Source: RI-43 sp033764725
GTDB lineage: Bacteria > Pseudomonadota > Alphaproteobacteria > Caulobacterales > Aquidulcibacteraceae
Direction of reading: 5' to 3'
DNA: 55,536 bases
Assembly (NCBI GenBank): GCA_033764725.1
Contig: JANRIR010000015.1
Coordinates: 1-55,536, forward strand
The notes beneath the pieces are model-generated. The model ran no database searches. It worked only from the letters and a program-made list of their open reading frames with translations, and had not been told where the DNA came from. Each line of letters starts with the position of its first letter. The first letter of the stretch is position 1. A program made the translations under genes and the position numbers. Shown piece by piece: positions 27,642-34,628 of this stretch.

Positions 27642-27872
27642 ATGAGCGTGCTGGTTCTGGGCAAGTACCCTGCACAACTTGACTCGTTCGAGTTGGGGCA
27701 GGACCCTGAGAAGGTTTCTGGGCTGGTCCTTTTGGCGGGATCGCCAGACGCATCATCGAAAGTGTGCGGGCGGTCGATCCTTTCGTCGTTCTGGGTTGTT
27801 CACGCCAGCCCAGAAAATAAGCCCGTCCCGCTGGAATTATCTCAATCGTTGGCACACGACATGGAGATTTAG
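27642..27872 (+). CDS. Doubtful small ORF (76 residues)
   Basis: An open frame begins with ATG at 27642 and ends with TAG at 27870-27872, directly against the next possible ORF. The protein (MSVLVLGKYPAQLDSFELGQ...) has no recognisable domain, signal or ribosome-binding site. The same DNA contains several inverted repeats (27715-27816), so it may be a structured non-coding stretch rather than a gene. Base composition is more AT-rich than in the neighbours. Confidence 0.15.
   Translation: MSVLVLGKYPAQLDSFELGQDPEKVSGLVLLAGSPDASSKVCGRSILSSFWVVHASPENKPVPLELSQSLAHDMEI
27715..27816. repeat. Nested inverted repeats (possible structured RNA)
   Basis: Perfect 12-base arms TTTCTGGGCTGG (27715-27726) and CCAGCCCAGAAA (27805-27816) are separated by 78 bases. 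Further pairs are nearby: ACTCG-TT-CGAGT around 27682, AGGACC...GGTCCT spanning about 27700-27730, and TGGCG-GGAT-CGCCA inside the 78-base spacer. The density of pairings is higher than in other intergenic stretches of the window. Confidence 0.4.
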
Positions 27873-28073
27873 GTGCGCTGGATACTTTACGAGGACCGCA
27901 GAGACGTTTGCATTCGTGCATATTCTGAAGATCTCGGGCACGGACACTGGATAAAGTCGTCGGCGCAGGCTGGCGATCAGCTCATGTCGATTATACGTGC
28001 GCAGCATTCCAATGCTGAGTTTGAGTTTGACGGCGATTGGAAGGGTCGATGGAGACCAGCAGGTCTGTCATAA
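27873..28073 (+). CDS. Possible small hypothetical protein (66 residues)
   Basis: GTG at 27873 with GGAG and a short spacer upstream opens a frame of 66 residues, MRWILYEDRRDVCIRAYSED..., ending GRWRPAGLS. The composition is balanced and protein-like, with many charged and aromatic residues, unlike the usual GC-rich shadow frames, but no family is recognised. It begins exactly at the stop codon of the doubtful preceding frame. The remaining stretch to 28166 holds nothing I can name. Confidence 0.35.
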   Translation: MRWILYEDRRDVCIRAYSEDLGHGHWIKSSAQAGDQLMSIIRAQHSNAEFEFDGDWKGRWRPAGLS

Positions 28074-28166
28074 TTTGAGACGCTCGCCTCATTGAGGCGT
28101 CCGAACAATCAGTATTCAGTCCGCGTTGACGCCGCCCGTCAAATTGCAACGAGAAGCACGCTCTTC

Positions 28167-28565
28167 ATGACCACCCCCGCCCTCATCGCCCGCTACTATG
28201 CCGCCTTCAACGCCAAGGATTGGGCCGGCATGCTCGCATGCGTGGCGGATGATCTGCGCCATGACGTCAACGAAGGCGCGACGCGCGGCGGCAAGGCGCG
28301 GTTTGCGGAATTCCTCGCGCACATGGACCGCTGCTACGACGAGCGCCTCGACGATGTCGTGATCATGACCGATCCGAGCGAGGCGCGCGCTGCGGCGGAA
28401 TTCATCGTGCATGGGCGCTACAAGGCAACCGATGACGGGCTGCCGCCTGCGCATGGCCAAACCTATGTGCTGCCCGCCGGCGCGTTTTTCGAGGTCCGCG
28501 ACGGCCTGATCATCCGCGTGACGACGCGTTACAATCTCAAGGACTGGATCGCCCAGGTCTCATGA
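28167..28565 (+). CDS. SnoaL/NTF2-like ketosteroid-isomerase-related protein
   Basis: This 132-residue protein has the NTF2-like cone fold pattern: IARYYAAFNAKDWAGMLACVADDLRHDVNEGATRGGKARFAEFLAHMDRCYDERLDDVVIM near the N terminus, then AAAEFIVHGRYKATDDGLPPAHGQTYVLPAGAFFEVRDGLIIRVTTRYN. The enzyme class is uncertain, since this fold serves as isomerase, hydrolase or binding protein. It is the first gene of a tight three-gene operon: its TGA overlaps the ATG of the following GNAT gene by 4 bases. The ATG at 28167 was chosen as the start of the conserved domain. Confidence 0.82.
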   Translation: MTTPALIARYYAAFNAKDWAGMLACVADDLRHDVNEGATRGGKARFAEFLAHMDRCYDERLDDVVIMTDPSEARAAAEFIVHGRYKATDDGLPPAHGQTYVLPAGAFFEVRDGLIIRVTTRYNLKDWIAQVS

Positions 28566-29146
28566 GAACGCAGGCGCTGACCGGCCCTGCGCTGCATGCG
28601 GCGCTGCCGGCGCTGGCGCGGCTGCGCATCGCGGTGTTTCGCGCGTTTCCCTATCTTTATGACGGCGCCGAAGAGTACGAGGCGCGCTATTTGTCGGTTC
28701 TTGAAACCGCCAAGGATGCGATCATCGTCGCCGCCTTCGATGGCGACGAGATCGTCGGCTGCGCCACCGGCTGCGCGCTTAGCGATCATCACGACGACAT
28801 GGCCGCGCCGCTCGCCGCGGCGGGTTTTGAGCCTGCGCAGATGTTCTATTGCGCCGAAAGCGTGCTCCTGCCCGCCTATCGCGGCCGCGGGGTCGGCCAT
28901 GCTTTTTTCGATGCGCGCGAAGCCCACGCCCGCGCGCGCGGCTACCAGGAAAGCGTGTTCTGCGCGGTGATGCGCCCCGCTGATCATCCCGCGCGCCCCG
29001 CGGATTATCGCCCGCTCGACGCCTTCTGGCGCGCACGCGGCTATGCGCCGCTTGACGGCGTCGTCAGCACGTTTTCGTGGCGCGATCTCGGCGACGGCGC
29101 GGAATCGGAGAAACCCATGCAAGTCTGGCGAAAGGCGCCGCTGTGA
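28562..29146 (+). CDS. GNAT-family N-acetyltransferase
   Basis: This 194-residue protein shows the GNAT pattern: LRIAVFRAFPYLYDGAEEYEARYL in the N-terminal part, ADAIIVAAFDGDEIVGCATGCAL-like strands, and the acetyl-CoA loop ESVLLPAYRGRGVGHAFFDAREAHARARG (the V-x-x-x-x-R-G-x-G motif). An unusual later segment is CAVMRPADHPARPADYRPLDAFWRARGYAPLDGVV. The substrate is unknown. Both ends overlap neighbours by 4 bases (ATGA at its start, GTGA at its end), which strongly implies coupled translation with the SnoaL-like and nitrilase-like proteins. Confidence 0.88.
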   Translation: MRTQALTGPALHAALPALARLRIAVFRAFPYLYDGAEEYEARYLSVLETAKDAIIVAAFDGDEIVGCATGCALSDHHDDMAAPLAAAGFEPAQMFYCAESVLLPAYRGRGVGHAFFDAREAHARARGYQESVFCAVMRPADHPARPADYRPLDAFWRARGYAPLDGVVSTFSWRDLGDGAESEKPMQVWRKAPL

Positions 29147-30039
29147 GCCGCACCGCGCGGCTCGCGCTGGCGCAATATCCGATCGAAGCGCTTGCCTCGA
29201 TCGACGCATACCGCGCCAAAATCACCGCTTGGTGTGAGGAGGCTGCACGCGATGGGGCGGAGATTCTCGTTTTCCCCGAATACGCCGCGATGGAGCTGAC
29301 GAGCCTCCTCGGCGCCGGCGCGGCGGATTTGCGCGGATCGCTTGGCGCGCTCCAGCCGCTCTTGCCCGAAGCGCAGGCGCTGCATGCCGATCTCGCGCGG
29401 CGGCTCGGCGTCGTTATCGTCATGGGCAGCGCGCCGGAGGCGCGTGGCGATCGCTTCGTCAACGCAGCGCGCCTCTATGCGCCATCCGGCGCCGGCGCGG
29501 TGCAGGAAAAGCGCGTCATGACGCGCTTCGAGGATGAGCAGTGGGGCGTGTCGCCCGGCGAGGGCCTGAGCGTTTTCGACACGCCCTTCGCACGCATCGG
29601 CGTGTGCATTTGCTTCGATGTCGAATTTCCGATGATGGCGCGCGCGCTGGCGGAAGCCGGCGCCGAGATCATTCTCGCGCCGTCGTGCACAGAAACCCTG
29701 CGCGGCGCATGGCGCGTGCGGATCGGCGCGCAGGCGCGCGCCCTGGAGAACCAATGCTACGCCGCGGTGGCGCCGCTCGTCGGCGAAGCGCCATGGTCGC
29801 CGGCGGTGGACGTCAATGTCGGCTGGGCCGGCGCCTATGGCCCGCCCGATCGCGGATTCGCGGAAGATGGGATCGCAGCGCTTGGCGCCTTCAATGCGCC
29901 CGGCTGGATCCACGCTGCGCTCGATGTCGACGCCATTGCGCACGTCCGCGAACAAGGCGCGGTGTTCAATTTCGCGCGCTGGCGCGATCAGCCCCACGCG
30001 CCGCATCCCATCGCTGCGCCGATCGCCACGCTGCGGTGA
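29143..30039 (+). CDS. Carbon-nitrogen hydrolase (nitrilase superfamily)
   Basis: This 298-residue protein has the nitrilase catalytic set: glutamate E46 in ILVFPEYAAMEL, lysine in VQEKRVMTRFE, and cysteine in RIGVCICFDVEFP. The superfamily breaks C-N bonds in amides or nitriles; ordinary N-carbamoyl, omega-amidase or aliphatic amidase roles cannot be told apart here. The GTG start at 29143 overlaps the previous stop as GTGA. The three proteins together suggest a small pathway that acetylates and later hydrolyses an amine or amide (inference). Confidence 0.92.
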   Translation: MSRTARLALAQYPIEALASIDAYRAKITAWCEEAARDGAEILVFPEYAAMELTSLLGAGAADLRGSLGALQPLLPEAQALHADLARRLGVVIVMGSAPEARGDRFVNAARLYAPSGAGAVQEKRVMTRFEDEQWGVSPGEGLSVFDTPFARIGVCICFDVEFPMMARALAEAGAEIILAPSCTETLRGAWRVRIGAQARALENQCYAAVAPLVGEAPWSPAVDVNVGWAGAYGPPDRGFAEDGIAALGAFNAPGWIHAALDVDAIAHVREQGAVFNFARWRDQPHAPHPIAAPIATLR

Positions 30040-30043
30040 CGCT

Positions 30044-31159
30044 TCAGGCCGCACGCACCCGCAACAGCGCGCCGCCGTCGGTTAACACATAGAGCGCGCC
30101 GTCCGGCCCTTCGCGCACGTCGCGAATGCGTTCGCCGCGATCGGCGAGCAGATCCTCGCGTTCCGTCACCGCGCCGCCGGCGACGCGCACGCGCTCGATC
30201 CGAGAGCCCGCGAGCATGCCGATCAGAAGATCGCCGCGCCAGTGCGGGAACATCGCGCCGCGATAGACGCACAGGCCCGACGGCGCCAGCGAGGGCGTCC
30301 ATTGCGTCACCGGCGCATCGACGCCCGGCGCGGTGCGGATGCTCGTGATCTCTGCACCGGAATATTCGCGCCCATAGGTGACGCGCGGCCAGCCATAGTT
30401 CGCGCCGGCGCGAATGATGTTGAGTTCGTCGCCGCCGCGCGGGCCATTTTCGTGCAGCCAGACGATGTTCGTCTCGCGATCATAGGCGAGGCCCATCGCG
30501 TTGCGATGGCCGTAGCTGTAAATCTCCGGCGCGGCGTCGGCGCGCCCGGCGAACGGATTGCCGGGCGCAGCCGCGCCGTCTCGCGTGAGGCGCAGCACCT
30601 TGCCGAGCGTGCTGCGTAGATCCTGCGCCGCGTCGCGCTCGTTGTCCGGCAGACCCACGAACAGCAACAAAGTTTCGTCAGGAAGAAAACACATGCGGCC
30701 GCCGGGATGGTTGGTCCCGCTGCGCTGGCTGGCGCGATAGATCACTGCGCCGTCGCGCAACGCCCTGCCATCGAAACGCGCGCGGTAGAGCGCAAGGCGC
30801 CCGCGCGGTCCCGCGTCCTCGAAAAAGGAGATGTAGACGAAGCCGTTCTCCGCAAAGCGGGGATCGAGCGCAATGTCATGCAATCCCGCCTGCCCGTCCG
30901 CCCGCACACGCGAGGGGCCGCCCATCACCGCACCCTCCTCTACCGCGCCATCGCGCATGAGGCGCACACCGCCGACCTTTTCCGTGATCAGCGCCGCGCC
31001 ATCTGGCAGGAAGGCGAGCCCCCACGGCGCCGCGAGGCCCGTCGCGAGTTGATCGACCGCCAGCGCCGGCGCTTGCGCGGCCGCCTCGGCGCCGGCCCGC
31101 CCGGGCGCGCAGCCCAGGATCGGCGCGGCCATGCCGGCCAGGAAGGTTCGTCTCAGCAT
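30044..31159 (-). CDS. PQQ-dependent aldose sugar dehydrogenase-like lipoprotein (YliI/Asd type)
   Basis: This 371-residue protein has an N-terminal lipoprotein signal (RTFLAGMAAPILGC). It is followed by a six-bladed propeller of the soluble glucose/sorbosone dehydrogenase family: LATGLAAPWGLAFLPDGAALITEKVGGVRLM, AGLHDIALDPRFAENGFVYISFF, RASQRSGTNHPGGRMCFLPDETLLLFVG, SYGHRNAMGLAYD, ENGPRGGDELNIIRAGANYGWPRVTYG and SGLCVYRGAMFPHWRGDLLIGML. The AGLHDIALDP histidine is the likely catalytic base. It oxidises aldoses with PQQ in the periplasm; PQQ synthesis genes are not in the window. A start at 31159 has AAAGGG before it. It converges on the nitrilase gene with a 4-base gap. Confidence 0.9.
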   Translation of the reverse strand: MLRRTFLAGMAAPILGCAPGRAGAEAAAQAPALAVDQLATGLAAPWGLAFLPDGAALITEKVGGVRLMRDGAVEEGAVMGGPSRVRADGQAGLHDIALDPRFAENGFVYISFFEDAGPRGRLALYRARFDGRALRDGAVIYRASQRSGTNHPGGRMCFLPDETLLLFVGLPDNERDAAQDLRSTLGKVLRLTRDGAAAPGNPFAGRADAAPEIYSYGHRNAMGLAYDRETNIVWLHENGPRGGDELNIIRAGANYGWPRVTYGREYSGAEITSIRTAPGVDAPVTQWTPSLAPSGLCVYRGAMFPHWRGDLLIGMLAGSRIERVRVAGGAVTEREDLLADRGERIRDVREGPDGALYVLTDGGALLRVRAA

Positions 31160-31230
31160 CGCATCCCTTTTTGAGTTTCGCGTCAAGGACTTAAGCGCGC
31201 CTTGGCGGTCTGGCGAGGCGGCGGCGGATC

Positions 31231-31269
31231 ACAAAAACAAGAGCGCGCAGCGGGGCCCGCTGCGCGCTC
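31231..31269 (-). terminator. Intrinsic terminator after the 31293-31652 gene
   Basis: A 13-bp perfect stem, GAGCGCGCAGCGG / CCGCTGCGCGCTC (31241-31253, 31257-31269), with a three-base loop is followed on the minus strand by TTGTTTTTGT. The position, 24 bases after the stop codon of the upstream minus-strand gene, fits a Rho-independent terminator. Confidence 0.8.
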
Positions 31270-31292
31270 AAGTCTTGGCTCAGGGTTGAGGC

Positions 31293-31652
31293 TCAGTTGA
31301 CCGCCACGGTGGTCGGCGCGCCGGCCAGGAGCGCGCCTTGGCCGTGGGTGAGCTCGGCGATCTCGCCGGTGGTGCGGCGCACGTCGCACTGGGCGTACCA
31401 GGACGACCCGTCGCGGCCCGAAACGCGGAAGCGCAGCTCGACCACCCGCGGCTTGGTGCGGATGCGGTCGAGATCGATCGTCGACGAGGTGGCCTCGACG
31501 CCGGCCTGTTGGGCGAGCTCCGCCCGGCAGACCGAGATGGCCTGGGCGCGGTCGGCGTCGATATCGCCGGCCCAAACCGGCGCTTGCGCGCTGGCCAAAA
31601 CGGCGAAACCGGCGATGATCGCGGCTTGGAGGGATTTGCGAGCATGCGACAT
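31293..31652 (-). CDS. Small secreted protein of unknown function
   Basis: This 119-residue protein has a signal peptide (QAAIIAGFAVLASAQAPVWAG, cleavage near GDIDADRAQ). The mature part, RAQAISVCRAELAQQAGVEATSSTIDLDRIRTKPRVVELRFRVSGRDGSSWYAQCDVRRTTGEIAELTHG, has two cysteines and looks like a compact alpha/beta domain. I do not recognise the family. It is divergent from the TetR gene, and a palindromic site lies between the two genes, so it is a likely target of that regulator. An intrinsic terminator follows it. Confidence 0.65.
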   Translation of the reverse strand: MSHARKSLQAAIIAGFAVLASAQAPVWAGDIDADRAQAISVCRAELAQQAGVEATSSTIDLDRIRTKPRVVELRFRVSGRDGSSWYAQCDVRRTTGEIAELTHGQGALLAGAPTTVAVN

Positions 31653-31732
31653 GCGCAGCGCCTTTCACACAAAGAGTTGGACACACCAGGCTGGCTTGCG
31701 GAGACGCCCGCCAACCGGTAACGACGATATTA

Positions 31733-31750
31733 TATAGACCGGTCATCATA
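31733..31750. promoter_or_regulatory. Candidate TetR operator
   Basis: TATAGACC-GGTCATCATA has the palindromic core GACCGGTC (31737-31744) within a locally AT-rich tract, 25 bases before the TetR GTG start and 83 bases before the divergent gene. From memory, TAGACC-type half-sites are bound by LmrA/YxaF-like TetR proteins, the type encoded next to it. Confidence 0.5.
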
Positions 31751-31762
31751 CAAGCCGGCCCT

Positions 31763-31770
31763 GGGAGGAA
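31763..31770 (+). promoter_or_regulatory. Ribosome-binding site fixing the TetR GTG start
   Basis: GGGAGGAA lies four bases before GTG at 31775, a near-ideal signal. Confidence 0.7.
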
Positions 31771-31774
31771 CCTG

Positions 31775-32371
31775 GTGACAAAATCGCAAGCCAAGGACGT
31801 AATGCTGCAGGCCGCGGTGCGGCTGTTTCGCCAGCGGGGGTTCGAGGGCGTCGGCGTGGCGGAGCTGCTGGAGGCCTCGGGCGCGCCGCGCGGTTCGCTC
31901 TATTTCCACTTCCCCGGCGGCAAGACCCAGATCGTCCAGGAGGCGATCGCCAGCGCCGGGGAGCGGGTGATCGAGCGCCTGCGCCTGCGCGCCTCCGTGA
32001 GCCCGACGCCGGAGGACTATATCGACGGCACGTTCCACGCCTGGGCGCAGGACCTGCAGAAAAGCGAATTCCGCAACGGCTGCCTGGTTGCGATTGCAGC
32101 GCTGGAGGGCGCAAGCCACGCACCGGAGATCACCGCCGCAGCCCAGCGCGTGTTTGTATTGTGGGAGAAGGAAGTCGCCGACGTCGCCCGCCAGTGGGGG
32201 CTCGACGACAACGACGCCTCGAGCTTCGCCACCGCGCTCATGGGCGCCATCGAGGGCGCCATCGTTCTCGCGCGGACGCGCCGCAACGTGCAGCCCTTCG
32301 AAGACGGCGCGCGGGCGATGAAGGCGCTTATTTCTACGCTGCTGCCGCGCGCGGCGCTGGCGCCGGCATGA
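31775..32371 (+). CDS. TetR/AcrR-family regulator (LmrA/YxaF-like)
   Basis: This 198-residue protein has an N-terminal helix-turn-helix: MLQAAVRLFRQRGFEGVGVAELLEASGAPRGSLYFHFPGGKTQIVQEAI, where the GSLYFHFPGGK block is typical of LmrA/YxaF-type TetR proteins. The ligand-binding C-terminal domain includes FRNGCLVAIAALEGASHAPEITAAAQRVFVLWEKEVADV and a serine/alanine-rich end. It probably represses itself and the divergent secreted-protein gene through the nearby palindrome. The GTG start is fixed by a strong ribosome-binding site. The ligand is unknown. Confidence 0.92.
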   Translation: MTKSQAKDVMLQAAVRLFRQRGFEGVGVAELLEASGAPRGSLYFHFPGGKTQIVQEAIASAGERVIERLRLRASVSPTPEDYIDGTFHAWAQDLQKSEFRNGCLVAIAALEGASHAPEITAAAQRVFVLWEKEVADVARQWGLDDNDASSFATALMGAIEGAIVLARTRRNVQPFEDGARAMKALISTLLPRAALAPA

Positions 32372-32374
32372 ACC

Positions 32375-32839
32375 TCAACGCGTGACGTGCGCCGCAAAGC
32401 ATCCGCGTCGCGCATAATGCGCGTGGATGGCGTCGACGGCCGGATCGGCGAACAGCCGCTCGATCATCGCCGCCGCATCCGCGCCGTCGACGACATCCGC
32501 ATCGACCATCATGCCGGCGGCGTCGAAGGCGCGCAGCGACAGCAAACGGCGCCGCAAGGCGGGTGGAATCTCATTGCGCAGATTGGCGGTTTCACCAGGG
32601 CGCTCGCGCACGAAGATCGGCCCCTGCTGGCGATACGGCGTCTGGGCCGGCTGGTGCATGTGCGTGAGCAGCAGCACCGTCTCGCCCACGTCCGCATCAT
32701 CGAGCGTAATGCGGCACGGCGCGCTGTAGGGCGCGACGACGCGCACGCGCTGAACTCCTGCGGCCGCAAGCGTCGCCTCCTCGGCGCCGAAGAGCGCTTG
32801 GAATGGCGCAGATGAAAGACCCTGAATCCGGAAGGACAT
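32375..32839 (-). CDS. DUF1203 protein
   Basis: This 154-residue protein has the DUF1203 layout: SFRIQGLSSAPFQALFGAEEATLAAAGVQRVRVVAPYSAPCRITLDDADVGETVLLLTHMHQP, then PYRQQGPIFVRE and LSLRAFDAAGMMVDADVVDG. It ends with AMIERLFADPAVDAIHAHYARRGCFAAHVTR. The family is of unknown function. ATG at 32839 has AGGAG eight bases upstream; a longer in-frame start is possible. It ends 3 bases from the TetR stop (convergent). Confidence 0.88.
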   Translation of the reverse strand: MSFRIQGLSSAPFQALFGAEEATLAAAGVQRVRVVAPYSAPCRITLDDADVGETVLLLTHMHQPAQTPYRQQGPIFVRERPGETANLRNEIPPALRRRLLSLRAFDAAGMMVDADVVDGADAAAMIERLFADPAVDAIHAHYARRGCFAAHVTR

Positions 32840-32917
32840 GAACGGCGCTCCTGTCGCGTCGTTAGACGCCATCACGCGCGGACGGTCTCGCCGTTTTCGG
32901 ACCGCGCGATGGCGGGC

Positions 32918-33523
32918 TCAGGCATAATTGAAGCTCACCGATATGCGCGCGCGGTCGGCTGTGTTCGGAGTCACCTCGTGGCGCAGCCAGCTTTCCCACA
33001 ACACCACATCACCGGCCGACGGCGCCACGGTGATGAAGCTTTTCAGATCGCGGCGCGCGGTCTGCTTGCGCTGCGGCGCATGCATCATCATCGCGAGGCG
33101 CGGATCCTCGAAGCGCAGCGCCGATGCGCCGGGCGGCACGTCGATATAGACCGTTCCCGAGATCACGCTCTGCGGGTGGATATGGCCCGAATGCGCGCCG
33201 CCCGGCTCCAGCACGTTCACCCACAGCGCATTCGCGCGCAGCCTTCGGCGTCCGAGGTCGAACGCGAGATCGCGCGCGAACGCCGCCACCAACGGATCGA
33301 GCGCGCGTTCCAGCGCAGCGAAGGCCGGCATGCGCCAGGCGAGATCGTTCAAGGACGCATAAGACGTATAGCCCTGATAGGCGTGCGCGCGCGACCAGGC
33401 CTGGCCGGCCTCATCATCGGCAGCGATGCTGCGGCACGCTACAGCGAGGTCCGCCACAAGCGCGTCGTCCGCCAATGCAGTGCGGCACACCAACGTCGCG
33501 AAAAGGCGATCGACCTGTCTCAC
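32918..33523 (-). CDS. Putative 2-oxoglutarate/Fe(II) oxygenase (TIGR02466-like)
   Basis: This 201-residue protein contains the double-stranded beta-helix features of the TIGR02466 group. These are LRANALWVNVLEPGGAHSGHIHPQSVISGTVYIDVPPGASALRFEDPR, then SFITVAPSAGDVVLWESWLRHEVTPNTADRARISVSFNY. Likely iron ligands are the histidine of GHIHPQS and the later histidine of LRHEV, with an acidic residue in between. The substrate is unknown. It lies between the GST and DUF1203 genes on the minus strand. Confidence 0.82.
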   Translation of the reverse strand: MRQVDRLFATLVCRTALADDALVADLAVACRSIAADDEAGQAWSRAHAYQGYTSYASLNDLAWRMPAFAALERALDPLVAAFARDLAFDLGRRRLRANALWVNVLEPGGAHSGHIHPQSVISGTVYIDVPPGASALRFEDPRLAMMMHAPQRKQTARRDLKSFITVAPSAGDVVLWESWLRHEVTPNTADRARISVSFNYA

Positions 33524-33565
33524 GACGCGCCCCGCGCTGTGTCGCGCTTCTGCGCGCGCACGGCG

Positions 33566-34609
33566 TCAATCCTCGCCGTCTTCGGCCTCGTCCGCCTCGC
33601 CCTCGGCGCCGTTGTGCAGCGGCAGATAGCGGGCGCAACCGGTCTCCTCCAGCAGCGCCTGCAGCGACGGCGCAGCGACCGCCTGACGCTTGCGCTTCAA
33701 TTCGGCGTAGGCCCGCACCGCGTATTTCTGCGGCGTCTGGCGAAACGCCTGGCCGTGGATGTCGAGTTCAAGCGTCTCGCCGCCATCGAGCATGACGTCG
33801 GCGTTGGCGGCCATCCAGGGCAGATAGGTTTCACCGATTTCGGCGCGCAGCAGCGGCGCAAGCGTCTCGTGCAGACTGTCGAGCGTTTCGAATGCGCCCT
33901 CGCCCTGCGGCGCGTCCATCGTGCGCGCGACCCAGGCGGCGGTGTTCGGCGCCTCGGCCCGCAGGATCGCGCCTGGCGTCGGATCGGAGGCGAGCTGCGC
34001 CAGCTGCGCGGCGAGACCGAAATCGCCGATCGAAGGACGCTCGCCAAGCAAATAGGGGCGGCGCGCCAAATGCGTTTCCAGCGCGTGCAGCAAGCGGCGA
34101 TACGAGGCTTCGATCACGGGCGCGGTTTCGGCGCTCGAGCCGACATGATGCAGCCGCCCGGTCATACGCTCGCGCACGACGGCGACCGCGCCGTCCGCAT
34201 CGCCCCCGGCATCTCCGAACATCGCCGCCACGATGCGCTGCGCGGCGCTGATCTGGTCGGCCTCGTAGGTCCAGCGATAATGAAACATCGCCTTGTTCAC
34301 CCATTCGTCGGCGTAATCCTCCAACAGGCTGGCGATGAAGCGGACCGCCTCGTCCTCCGGCGACGTGGACGGTTCGGGAAACGCCGCCTCGAGGCGTTCG
34401 ATGATGGGCGTGGAATCCTGAAAGGCGGCGTCGCTGGCGTCCACGAGCACCGGGATCAGCGGCAATCGGGCGTATTTCTGGAACGCGGCCTGCGTCGCCT
34501 GGCTGCGCGCTATCCATTCATGCGCAAGGCCCTTGTGGCGCAGATAGGCCCGCACCTTCATCGAATACGGCGAAAGCTCGGCGCCAAACAGCTTGAACGG
34601 CGGCTGCAT
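33566..34609 (-). CDS. Glutathione S-transferase-like protein
   Basis: This 347-residue protein has a thioredoxin-like N-terminal GST domain (KLFGAELSPYSMKVRAYLRHKGLAHEWI, RLPLIPVLVDASDAAFQDSTPIIERLEAAFP), then an all-helical C-terminal domain (LLHALETHLARRPYLLGERPSIGDFGLAAQLAQL is the GST C-terminal motif). It is about 120 residues longer than a typical GST and has a strongly acidic tail (GEADEAEDGED). GGGGAG precedes the ATG at 34609. It begins 19 bases after the end of kdsD, so the two are probably one transcript. Confidence 0.88.
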   Translation of the reverse strand: MQPPFKLFGAELSPYSMKVRAYLRHKGLAHEWIARSQATQAAFQKYARLPLIPVLVDASDAAFQDSTPIIERLEAAFPEPSTSPEDEAVRFIASLLEDYADEWVNKAMFHYRWTYEADQISAAQRIVAAMFGDAGGDADGAVAVVRERMTGRLHHVGSSAETAPVIEASYRRLLHALETHLARRPYLLGERPSIGDFGLAAQLAQLASDPTPGAILRAEAPNTAAWVARTMDAPQGEGAFETLDSLHETLAPLLRAEIGETYLPWMAANADVMLDGGETLELDIHGQAFRQTPQKYAVRAYAELKRKRQAVAAPSLQALLEETGCARYLPLHNGAEGEADEAEDGED

Positions 34610-34628
34610 TATTGTCTCCCCATTACAA

